Part shown: piece by piece, positions 1 to 5,869 of the stretch
How positions within the stretch are numbered: position 1 is the first letter of the stretch
Layout: every line of letters begins with the position of its first letter
From: Trichodesmium sp. MAG_R04
Lineage (GTDB): Bacteria > Cyanobacteriota > Cyanobacteriia > Cyanobacteriales > Microcoleaceae
Reading direction: 5' to 3'
Assembly: GCA_023356515.1 (NCBI GenBank)
Contig: JAKQYG010000091.1
Span: 1-11,176, forward strand
Length of the DNA: 11,176 nt
Program-made: the position numbers and the translations under genes
The notes under the pieces: model-generated
What the model was told of the DNA's origin: nothing
The model's input: the letters and a program-made list of their open reading frames with translations, nothing else
The model's database searches: none

Positions 1-696
1 AATCAAACTTTGCACGTTTCTCAAGCAGCTTGGTTTTCTCGTTCCATTGACTGTCAAAATTTAACTGGTAAAAAAGCGGTGGTATTTGGTGATAATACTC
101 ATGCTGCTGCCATGACAAAAATTTTGGCACGGGAAATGGGTATTCACGTAGTTTGGGCGGGTACTTATTGTAAGTATGATGCTGAATGGTTCCGGCAACA
201 AGTGAGTGAATATTGTGATGAGGTTTTCATTAGCGAGGATAATGGGGAGATTGGAGATGCGATCGCTCGTGTGGAACCTGCGGCAATTTTTGGCACCCAA
301 ATGGAGCGTCATGTTGGTAAGCGTTTAGATATTCCTTGTGGTGTTATTGCTGCACCTATTCATATTCAGAATTTCCCTATTGGTTATAAACCTTTTATGG
401 GTTATGAAGGTACTAATCAAATTGCTGATTTGGTTTATAATTCCTTTACTTTAGGAATGGAGGATCATCTGTTAGAAATATTTGGTGGACATGATACTAA
501 GGAAGTTATTCATAAAGGAATTTCTGCTGATTCTGATTTGAATTGGACAAAGGAAGCTAAGACAGAATTAAACAAGGTACCTGGTTTTGTCCGGGGTAAA
601 GTCAAGCGAAATACAGAAAAGTTTGCCAGAGAACGCGGTTTTGGTGAAATTTCTTTGGAAGTTATGTATGCAGCAAAAGAAGCTGTCGGTGCATAG
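1..696 (+). CDS. chlB: Light-independent protochlorophyllide reductase subunit B, C-terminal part (5' truncated by window)
   Basis: ChlB pairs with ChlN to form the NB component of the dark-operative protochlorophyllide oxidoreductase. This complex reduces ring D of protochlorophyllide to chlorophyllide without light, taking electrons from ChlL. The reading frame is open from base 1 (N-Q-T-L-H...) to a TAG at 694-696, giving 231 residues. The family is usually about 510 residues, so this is roughly the last 45%. Visible landmarks are the nitrogenase-like segment FGDNTHAAAMTKILAREMG, then GTQMERHVGKRLDIPCGVIAAP and FMGYEGTNQIADL. The last ~50 residues (WTKEAK...VPGFVRGK...ARERG) match the small C-terminal domain specific to ChlB/BchB. 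The first in-frame start-like codon is a TTG at 10, but this is not the real start; the gene begins outside the window. It carries one HIP1 site (259-266). A hairpin terminator follows 20 bp after the stop. Identification is confident from the motifs. Confidence 0.97.
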   Translation, partial: NQTLHVSQAAWFSRSIDCQNLTGKKAVVFGDNTHAAAMTKILAREMGIHVVWAGTYCKYDAEWFRQQVSEYCDEVFISEDNGEIGDAIARVEPAAIFGTQMERHVGKRLDIPCGVIAAPIHIQNFPIGYKPFMGYEGTNQIADLVYNSFTLGMEDHLLEIFGGHDTKEVIHKGISADSDLNWTKEAKTELNKVPGFVRGKVKRNTEKFARERGFGEISLEVMYAAKEAVGA

Positions 697-714
697 TTAA
701 TTTTTGTTAGTTTC

Positions 715-736
715 AGGGTGGGTTTTCCCACCTTTT
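715..736 (+). terminator. Rho-independent terminator after chlB
   Basis: GGTGGG (717-722), a TTTT loop and CCCACC (727-732) form a perfect 6 bp GC-rich stem. It can be extended by G-T and A-T pairs (716:733, 715:734), and TTTT follows at 733-736. It sits 20 bp past the chlB stop and directly before the stop of the convergent 67-codon gene. The minus-strand reading has no good T-run after the stem, so it should work mainly for chlB. Confidence 0.75.
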
Positions 737-938
737 AGGTTTCAAATTTTATCCTTATTTTTCCTCGAATTACAAAACGTAACAATCTGTCTACACAAAG
801 ACGTTCTTCTTCTGTGATTGATTCATCTAATATAGCAGCCATAAGACCATAACAATCTGATTTAGTCAAATGAGAACTTTTAGCTACAGAAGCCATTATT
901 TCGTTGATTGCGCCAGGTAGTAAGTTAACTTCAAGCAT
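735..938 (-). CDS. Small conserved-looking cyanobacterial protein of unknown function (67 aa)
   Basis: This gene runs from ATG at 936-938 to TAA at 735-737. The product MLEVNLLPGAINEIMASVAK... is mostly helical and acidic in the middle (DESITEEERLCVDRLL), ending in a basic segment (RFVIRGKIRIKFET). It has no signal peptide, membrane segment or cysteine motif. I recall proteins of this size and start (LLPGAINEIMASVA...GLMAAILDESL) as uncharacterised proteins in cyanobacteria, but I know no function for them. The pattern of charged and hydrophobic residues looks like a real protein rather than a shadow frame. No Shine-Dalgarno sequence lies directly before the ATG; an AGGAG-type stretch about 30 bp upstream (973-977) is too far to count. 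It converges on chlB with a hairpin between. The 590 bp upstream of it include a CRP-like palindrome at 1061-1076, about 125 bp from the start codon. Confidence 0.72.
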   Translation of the reverse strand: MLEVNLLPGAINEIMASVAKSSHLTKSDCYGLMAAILDESITEEERLCVDRLLRFVIRGKIRIKFET

Positions 939-1060
939 AAGATAAAATTTAAACTCTATACTGTTATATTCTCCTATATTTAAAGTTGTAACAGTGACTA
1001 ATAAAGTCTTGGTGAGGTGATAATAATTACTAAGTCAAGTGAAACAAATCAGTGAATTCT

Positions 1061-1076
1061 TGTGATATAGATCACC
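1061..1076. promoter_or_regulatory. CRP/SyCRP1-type binding palindrome
   Basis: TGTGATATAGATCACC reads TGTGA-N6-TCACC, one base away from the CRP consensus TGTGA-N6-TCACA. Cyanobacterial cAMP receptor proteins (SyCRP1 family) are known to bind the same type of site. The only gene it could serve from upstream is the minus-strand 67-codon gene, whose start codon is about 125 bp away. The other flanking gene ends toward it. The match is seen; binding and target are inferred. Confidence 0.4.
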
Positions 1077-1151
1077 TTGGGTTTTATATTAAAGAACAGG
1101 TAAATAATTAAGATTGAATAATTAAGAAATAAAATATAATGTTTGAACAAC

Positions 1152-1288
1152 TATAGCAATCCTATTTTGTTCGTGGCAAAAATCCTACTGTTTTTTAGAG
1201 AATAAGGAACAGGTAACAGACAATAGGCAAGAGTTTGAAAAGTTTTATTTACTTTTTGATTTGTCGCAACCTATTTAGGATTGCTATA
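1152..1288. repeat. 137 bp inverted-repeat (MITE-like) element
   Basis: TATAGCAATCCTA (1152-1164) and TAGGATTGCTATA (1276-1288) are perfect 13 bp inverted ends. The similarity continues inward imperfectly (GTTCGTGGCA against GTTGCGACA read from the right end). There is no open frame inside. The size, terminal inverted repeats and lack of coding capacity fit a non-autonomous miniature element. No target duplication beyond a possible TA can be defined, because the flanks are themselves TA-rich. Confidence 0.6.
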
Positions 1289-1490
1289 TATGGTGCAATA
1301 CCATTTTGAAGAATTTCTGTAAAGGCTAAGCCTTTATGAGAAAGACTTGTAGACGCTCATTTGTAACAAAAATTTATTGAATTAGTATAAATTACATCTA
1401 GGTATGAATGCACAGCATTCCGAAGGAAAGCTACAGAAGAGATTGTCATAGCAATAGCTACAACTAATAATGTTGCTGAAGAGCAAATAT

Positions 1491-1521
1491 TTAGTGTATA
1501 TCCGTAGTCAAATCACACTAA
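1491..1521 (-). terminator. Possible terminator of the 441-codon gene
   Basis: TTAGTGT (1491-1497) and ACACTAA (1515-1521) are perfect 7 bp inverted repeats with a 17 bp loop, starting 8 bp beyond the minus-strand stop codon. Read on the minus strand the hairpin is followed by ATATTTG rather than a true T-run, so function is uncertain. Confidence 0.35.
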
Positions 1522-1528
1522 TTTCAAC

Positions 1529-2854
1529 TTATAAATTTTTCTGTTTATTCTTAGCAAATTTCAATAATTCTTGAGCTTCTTGATAATAAGTTGTTCCTGG
1601 TTTCACATTCTCTAAGTTATTAATAATTTCCTGTAACTTGCTAGCAAGTAAACCTCGATCAGAATTATCGAAAACGTATTTTTTCCAATCTGCAATTAAA
1701 TCTTTACCCTGCTTAAAAGCCGTTCCTGACTCCCTTTCTGCTTGCAACTTCATTTTCACATTAGCCAGTTTAAGCTGATATTCGGCTATTTTACTCTGGG
1801 CTGCCAAATAGCTTGGATTATTTGCCGATATTTTTTGTAATTGATTAATTGCTTGCTCCCATAAACCCACTATTACTTGCCATCGTTGCTCTGAATGAGG
1901 TCCATTTTGTGAAGCTTCAGATGCCTGTAAACCAAATTTTTTCGCCACTTCTATAAAAGTAAAACTGAGTTTATTACCATCAGCCAAACCTACTTCTGTT
2001 TGAAAATCTCGTTGAGCGGCAGCTAATTGTGGTTTTGCTATTTTTTTTGCAACAGTAGTAGGTGGAATTTGTGCTAACTTATCTATTCCAGTTTGCCAAT
2101 TAGCGATCGCCTGTTGTTTTTCTGTTGAGGTTGTAGCTTCCAGATATTGTTGTTTAGCACTTGCAATTGCTTGTTCTGCCTCCTTTAACAATGTTTGAGC
2201 ATTTTTTTCTTGAAATACCTTCGCTTCCATTCGCCCTACCTGTTTTCTTGCCGTTTCAAATTCATCTAATGTGAATTTCCAAGAACAATTAAAAAAGGTA
2301 CAGTATCTTTCAGGATAATAACCTAAAAACCATACTGGCAAATCATCAAGATGTTTTTGCGCTAAGGCAACTTTTTCCGCACCAAAATTGATATCTGCGC
2401 TAGAAGTTGCTTTATTAATTAGTTGGTCTGCTTGTTCAACATTAGTGATCGCCTCTCGATAGTTATAATTCATATTTATATAACTTGGTAGCAAAATTAT
2501 TGGTGCTATTCTGGATACAGGCTTACGAATCATTGGATAGGGTAAATTTGCCACCCAAACTATCCCTGCCATTCCCAGTAATGCAGCAGGTATCCAAGCA
2601 ATTTTACTTAACATTCCAGATGGTGTATTTACTTTAGCTGCTTTCTGAATAACTGTGTCACTAAAATTAGGAAATTGATCTTTTACTATATAACTTAACT
2701 CTTCTGATTTTAGGGGTTCTCCTAATTGGAATCGTAACTTATCCAATCTTTTCATTACTATTTTTTTTCCCACTTCCCCAACTAAATCTTCTTTGGCACA
2801 TTTGTTAACTTCTACCTCTAATAGTTTATAGGCTCGGTTATATAAGCGTGACAT
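1529..2854 (-). CDS. Cyanobacterial membrane-anchored helical repeat protein of unknown function (441 aa)
   Basis: The start at 2852-2854 is supported by AGAGG about 9 bases upstream on the coding strand. Residues 1-80 are soluble and charged. A clear membrane segment spans about 84-104 (IAWIPAALLGMAGIVWVANL), with a second short hydrophobic stretch at 115-124. Residues 130-245 are helical and contain the motif DLPVWFLGYYPERYC (171-185) and FTLDEFETARKQVGRMEAKVFQ (194-215). The remaining part is Ala/Gln/Lys-rich and looks like coiled coil or TPR-like repeats; similar units begin around residues 248, 325 and 405. I recall this layout, including the VWFLGY...C...C and LDEF motifs, as a conserved but uncharacterised cyanobacterial family. 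A role at a membrane or as a scaffold is a guess from the architecture. It is transcribed alone, with 500-600 bp gaps on both sides. It contains one HIP1 site (2103-2110). Confidence 0.85.
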   Translation of the reverse strand: MSRLYNRAYKLLEVEVNKCAKEDLVGEVGKKIVMKRLDKLRFQLGEPLKSEELSYIVKDQFPNFSDTVIQKAAKVNTPSGMLSKIAWIPAALLGMAGIVWVANLPYPMIRKPVSRIAPIILLPSYINMNYNYREAITNVEQADQLINKATSSADINFGAEKVALAQKHLDDLPVWFLGYYPERYCTFFNCSWKFTLDEFETARKQVGRMEAKVFQEKNAQTLLKEAEQAIASAKQQYLEATTSTEKQQAIANWQTGIDKLAQIPPTTVAKKIAKPQLAAAQRDFQTEVGLADGNKLSFTFIEVAKKFGLQASEASQNGPHSEQRWQVIVGLWEQAINQLQKISANNPSYLAAQSKIAEYQLKLANVKMKLQAERESGTAFKQGKDLIADWKKYVFDNSDRGLLASKLQEIINNLENVKPGTTYYQEAQELLKFAKNKQKNL

Positions 2855-2890
2855 ATTTTTACCTCTAGATTTATTAATTAAATTGTAATA

Positions 2891-2997
2891 TATAGCAGTA
2901 CAAAAAGACGTTAAGACACTTTTTAACTTCTTCCATGTCCTAAAAAAACATTGTTCAGGAATCTAAAAATGTCCTAACCTTAGCACGTAGCGCTATA
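2891..2997. repeat. Possible degenerate MITE-like unit
   Basis: The ends TATAGCAGTAC (2891-2901) and GTAGCGCTATA (2987-2997) form an imperfect 11 bp inverted repeat about 107 bp apart. The TATAGC end resembles the ends of the 1152-1288 element. There is no coding capacity. Evidence is weak because the match is short and AT-rich. Confidence 0.3.
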
Positions 2998-3081
2998 GAA
3001 TATTACTGGACAGTACAAAGTTCTTAGTAGAAAAAAGTATTTTAGATTTCTTAGTATAGCTTATTAATCTAGACTTAAAAT

Positions 3082-3403
3082 CAGGACTTAGGCAAAGACA
3101 ATATATATAGCGCATGACAATTTAGACGATCTTCACTTTAGCTTCATGGGTTAACGCAGCTTTGCGTCAGCAATCGCCTAACTATTTTTATTCAAAAACC
3201 TTTATTTGTTCAAGTTAAATAACCTTTATAATTATGTAATTATTGTCTAATTATTAAAGACTTTTAGCAAGTTGATTTAACAATTTGTAACCTTATTTAT
3301 AATACATCTTAAAAGTAATATCTATCTAAAAAAAACTAATTATGGTATTGACAATTCAATATGATAGTACCCTGCTATATATACCGTATCTGCGTAAGTC
3401 CTG
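3082..3403. mobile_element. 322 bp MITE-like element with CAGGACTTA ends
   Basis: The left end starts CAGGACTTAGGCA at 3082. The right end finishes TGCGTAAGTCCTG at 3403. Comparing the left end with the reverse complement of the right end gives an imperfect terminal inverted repeat of about 32 bp, with roughly 27 matches, including an identical TATATATAGC block. The flanking pentamers are AAAAT (3077-3081) and ATAAT (3404-3408), which could be a target duplication with one change. The interior is AT-rich (it contains ACGCA-GCTT-TGCGT, a small hairpin) and has no open frame or transposase fragment, so it would need an enzyme supplied from elsewhere. The right edge is only 7 bp from the stop codon of the adjacent photosystem II S4 gene. 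Confidence 0.62.
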
Positions 3404-3409
3404 ATAATT

Positions 3410-4189
3410 TTAAACATACCGCGTTAACTGCACGCGATAACGTTCTTTTTTCGTGATCGCAACCTCTCCTACTTCTAACCTTCCTTTTCCTCGAATTGCA
3501 ATTAAGTCCCCTGTTTTTACCGAATAACTTGCCTGACTAATTTCTTTCCAATTAACCCTCACATCTCCTCCATCAATTAAGTCAACCATTTTACTGCGAG
3601 ACATTCCAAAACCTCCCGAGGCAACTGCATCTAATCTCATAGAAGCCTCCACAGTTGTTAACTCTTTCTTTTTCGGATGTCTAATTTTTAATTCACTGAA
3701 TTCTATGGGTTTAATCTTAACAGGAACAGACCGAACTTGTTGAAAATTCATTTCTAAATATTCCACCAATTCAGGAACAACAATTGCCTGGGCACCTCGT
3801 TCTCCCAAAATAATAATATCTCCGGTTTTTTCTCTCTCTATTCCTGTACCTAACATGGAGCCAAGAAAGTCTCGGTGAGTAGCAGTATCAAATAGAAAAT
3901 TTCCCTCAATATTAATAACTTTTAAGTCCACGCTCGAAGTATCAATAGGTAAATCTGAACGAGCGATCGCTAATCGTTTTCGTTCAGCTTGAGTATAACC
4001 ACCCCAAGACACTATTTCTAATTCAGTTAACTTTTGAAAAATTCCTTCTGCTTCAAATATTTCTGGTGGCGATAAAAAATTACTCTGAATAATTTCCCAA
4101 GTTTTAATAGCTTGTTCAGCCAAGTCAATTATCCGAGTGATAGTTTTACGATTTTCAATTCCTTTAAGTAGTTCTTCTTTTGGTAACAT
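3410..4189 (-). CDS. Photosystem II S4-domain protein (YlmH-like RNA-binding protein)
   Basis: This 259-residue protein matches the cyanobacterial and plant family annotated as photosystem II S4 domain protein, relatives of the Bacillus YlmH protein. Residues 1-165 form the YlmH-type N-terminal region, with the landmarks WGGYTQAERKRLAI (62-75), HRDFLGSMLGTGIEREKTGDI (105-125) and GAQAIVVPEL (132-141). Residues 184-238 are an S4 RNA-binding domain (MRLDAVASGGFGMSRSKMVDLI, then GDVRVNWKEI and VKTGDLIAIRGKGRL). The protein is presumed to bind structured RNA such as ribosomal RNA in the cytoplasm; its link to photosystem II comes from family naming and is not visible here. The ATG at 4187-4189 has no Shine-Dalgarno sequence, but the MLPKEELLKG start fits the family. 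The stop lies next to the repeat element 3082-3403. One HIP1 site lies at 3963-3970. Confidence 0.9.
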   Translation of the reverse strand: MLPKEELLKGIENRKTITRIIDLAEQAIKTWEIIQSNFLSPPEIFEAEGIFQKLTELEIVSWGGYTQAERKRLAIARSDLPIDTSSVDLKVINIEGNFLFDTATHRDFLGSMLGTGIEREKTGDIIILGERGAQAIVVPELVEYLEMNFQQVRSVPVKIKPIEFSELKIRHPKKKELTTVEASMRLDAVASGGFGMSRSKMVDLIDGGDVRVNWKEISQASYSVKTGDLIAIRGKGRLEVGEVAITKKERYRVQLTRYV

Positions 4190-4250
4190 AGTTATTATTT
4201 ATAAGTAAGAAGGAAGAAGAAATAAATTAAAAGTTTAGGATAGTTTTGCT

Positions 4251-4286
4251 CCTCATCAACCTACAGCGGTTTTGAACTTGATGAGG
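4251..4286. repeat. 9 bp perfect inverted repeat (36 bp unit)
   Basis: CCTCATCAA (4251-4259) and TTGATGAGG (4278-4286) form a perfect 9 bp stem with an 18 bp loop. The wider sequence resembles a dispersed motif I associate with cyanobacterial intergenic DNA. It lies upstream of the minus-strand S4-domain gene and is not followed by a T-run, so it is probably not a terminator. Confidence 0.4.
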
Positions 4287-4551
4287 TACAAAGTGTTACA
4301 AGTTTAGAGAATAAACAATCAATATCATTTGGTCGGCTACCTTTTTTAATTGTTTGATAATCTATTTTTTTTTATGACTTCTTAAACCATAAAGCATGGC
4401 AGAAAAACCTGTAATTATTTAGATATAAATCTAATATATCACAAGAAATGTCTAATAGTGTCTAATTGTGTCCAATTATTTTAATATTGTTGATAGCCCT
4501 TGAAATTATTATCAAGTCAAAATTGTCAGTAATCACAAATCTTACTTTTAA

Positions 4552-4569
4552 CTTCCACCCAAGGGGAAG
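4552..4569 (-). terminator. Weak hairpin downstream of the 170-codon gene
   Basis: CTTCC (4552-4556) pairs with GGAAG (4565-4569). Two more CC/GG pairs across a one-base bulge leave a CAA loop. It lies 21 bp past the minus-strand stop. On the minus strand it is followed by TTAAAAG, a poor T-run, so it is only a candidate terminator. Confidence 0.3.
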
Positions 4570-4590
4570 GTAAGGGGTAGCTGACTTACG

Positions 4591-5103
4591 TTAACTTTCC
4601 GGTTCAGAATATCCTTGAATATTTTCTGGTTTAAACTGATATAAAGTACGAGTTGCTAAACGAGTCAAAGACTCCGAACCTTTAACAACAATTAAATACT
4701 TACCTGCTCTCAAACGATTACGATAAGGTAAAGCATTACCACTGCCAATAACTAAACCCACTCCACCACCAACAAAAGTTCCACCCATTGCGCCAGAAAT
4801 ACCACCCAATATACCACCAATAAAATGATTGCCAAGTTCTCCTGCCCAAGCAAAGGTATTTAAACCTGTAATCACACTAAAAGTAACACCAGCAGCAAAC
4901 CCGAAGGGTATAAGCCAAGTAATCATGCTCAGCGCTTGTTTGCGGGCCTGCTCATTAGGATCGATTAGGCCATATTCATCAGCAGTTTGATATCCCTTAC
5001 CTAATATCGCTACTTGTCTCATGGGTAAACCCTCTTTTTCTAAAGCAGAATAGGCCGCTTCAGCTTGAATACGGTCTGATAATACAGCAACCAGATAATT
5101 CAT
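4591..5103 (-). CDS. Glycine-zipper membrane protein, general stress protein 17M-like halves (170 aa)
   Basis: The N-terminal 37 residues (MNYLVAVLSDRIQAEAAYSALEKEGLPMRQVAILGKGY) look like the beta-alpha-beta start of the domain found in the Bacillus general stress protein 17M family. Residues 59-80 are a hydrophobic segment (SMITWLIPFGFAAGVTFSVIT). Residues 94-121 are a glycine-zipper-like membrane segment (FIGGILGGISGAMGGTFVGG...). The C-terminal part returns to a soluble fold (AGKYLIVVKGSESLTRLATRTL, 133-154), as if a membrane hairpin were inserted in a small alpha/beta domain. The protein is likely in the cytoplasmic membrane. I know similar proteins in cyanobacteria only as hypothetical. 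The ATG at 5101-5103 is the natural family-like start but has no Shine-Dalgarno sequence. It has no operon partner, with 401 and 766 bp gaps on either side. Confidence 0.85.
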   Translation of the reverse strand: MNYLVAVLSDRIQAEAAYSALEKEGLPMRQVAILGKGYQTADEYGLIDPNEQARKQALSMITWLIPFGFAAGVTFSVITGLNTFAWAGELGNHFIGGILGGISGAMGGTFVGGGVGLVIGSGNALPYRNRLRAGKYLIVVKGSESLTRLATRTLYQFKPENIQGYSEPES

Positions 5104-5478
5104 AGAAATTAATAAAAATATAATATAATCTTAAATAGTGGAAATTTAACATTGTTTAAGTTTCTTGCTTTCCAATTCTGCTGTTGCGTCTAAAAAGACA
5201 CACATGTTAGGAAGGGGATGCCGTTTCGCCATATTTTTTATATTTCTGGCCGTGTTTTGTTCGCTACATGTCACAATGCCACAGTGTAGATAGGAATGGA
5301 TTCTACTTCATAAAACTAATATGAAACGCCATAATTAAGTAACATTTTTATTTTTACTTCTTACTTTACCTGAGGCCGTCGGCAGTTAGTTAATCATCCA
5401 CAGACACTAACTTTCAAGCCAACCAATTTTTTTAAATAAATTAATACTTGCATTCAGATCATGCTCTGTAGAACTAAG

Positions 5479-5518
5479 ATGCCTAGGCTAATCATAAGTC
5501 CTTCAGGCCTAATGGCAT
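5479..5518. repeat. 10 bp-stem hairpin carrying an AAGTCCT motif in its loop
   Basis: ATGCCTAGGC (5479-5488) pairs completely with GCCTA (5507-5511) plus GGCAT (5514-5518), interrupted only by a two-base AT bulge. The 18-base loop contains ATAAGTCCTT, close to the GTAAGTCCTG ends seen elsewhere in the window. No T-run follows. It could be a fold-back relic of that repeat family. Confidence 0.45.
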
Positions 5519-5579
5519 ATTAAATTTACAGTTATTATTTTTTGTCCATCTTGACAATGGTAACATAAATTTCTATTAT

Positions 5580-5746
5580 CTAGAGGAAAAGGAGTATTTC
5601 TAAATCAATGGGACATAAAACCTCATAAGTTTATCGCGGCTCCATAATTGTGTAATTGTAGTAAAAAAATCCCCAAAGAATTATCCAAAACAAGTTATTG
5701 TTGTGAGCACTGCGGTACAGTTAAAATTTTTCTGATAATTAATTAA
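5580..5746 (+). pseudogene. Degenerate TnpB/IS605 OrfB-type zinc-ribbon remnant
   Basis: In one frame 5648-5746 reads LCNCSKKIPKELSKTSYCC followed by EHCGTVKIFLIIN and a TAA. This follows the zinc-ribbon pattern of TnpB proteins of IS200/IS605-type elements, CSNCGKK(V/I)PK.LS.RTH.C..CG, with three of the four cysteine positions and the spacing kept. The same frame upstream (KPHKFIAAP, then a TAA at 5645-5647) resembles the segment that normally precedes the ribbon. It contains an in-frame stop, lacks the DRD-type catalytic end and the rest of the ~400-residue protein, and has no start. It is therefore a relic at most. The match is by eye and short, so the call is moderate. Confidence 0.45.
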
Positions 5747-5869
5747 ATTAGAGGCCAATACTGTTACTTTGAAGGGTATAGTTGTTATTTAAGGCACAAA
5801 AAAATCAAACTGAAGCAGAAGTTTCAGTAAAAAAATCATCAAATAACCCATTATTCAACTAAACTTCCT

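Larger units (their letters stand above)
939..1528. other. 590 bp intergenic stretch between the 67-codon gene and the 441-codon gene
   Basis: I see no supported gene here. It holds the CRP-like palindrome (1061-1076), the inverted-repeat element 1152-1288, a small hairpin AAAGGC-TAA-GCCTTT (1321-1335) and a possible terminator (1491-1521). The segment 1395-1500 has a short open frame (about 38 codons, ending at the TAG near 1504) with no recognisable product. The sequence around 1411-1430 looks like dispersed cyanobacterial repeat material rather than a gene. Confidence 0.6.
2855..3409. other. 555 bp intergenic stretch, mostly repeat-derived
   Basis: No gene is supported. The left part (2891-2997) holds a weak inverted-repeat unit with ends TATAGCAGTAC and, read from the right, TATAGCGCTAC (9 of 11 identical). 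Two direct copies of ATGTCCTAA lie inside it, at 2935-2943 and 2969-2977. The right part is almost entirely the 322 bp element 3082-3403. Promoter sequences for the minus-strand 441-codon gene should lie just above 2855, but no clear -10/-35 pair stands out. Confidence 0.6.
4190..4590. other. 401 bp intergenic stretch with short repeats
   Basis: No gene is seen. It contains the inverted repeat 4251-4286, a three-unit decamer repeat at 4451-4480 and a hairpin at 4552-4569 near the end of the next gene. The AT-rich part just above 4190 should contain the promoter of the S4-domain gene, but I cannot define it. Confidence 0.6.
5104..5869. other. 766 bp intergenic stretch upstream of serA, with decayed coding DNA
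   Basis: No intact gene is seen. Three things stand out: a short minus-strand open frame at about 5146-5322, a long hairpin at 5479-5518, and a degenerate plus-strand TnpB-like zinc-ribbon fragment at about 5580-5746. The last 120 bp before serA hold a small hairpin ACTGAA...TTCAGT (5809-5828) followed by an A-run. No riboswitch or clear promoter could be recognised. Confidence 0.6.

Noticed and set aside
61..312. Minus-strand frames at 61-312 and 510-731
   Set aside because: They lie opposite chlB, whose frame is fully supported by conserved motifs.
988..1001. GTA-N8-TAA as a possible NtcA site
   Set aside because: It misses the final C of GTA-N8-TAC and has no properly spaced -10 box toward a gene.
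1395..1503. Short open frame with a protein-like stretch (TEEIVIAIATTNNVAEEQ)
   Set aside because: It has only about 38 codons, no start or ribosome site and no recognisable family; the surroundings look like repeat DNA.
4451..4480. Small CRISPR-like array
   Set aside because: The repeats are only 10 bp, directly adjacent and without spacers. No cas genes or palindromic repeats of the right size occur anywhere in the window.
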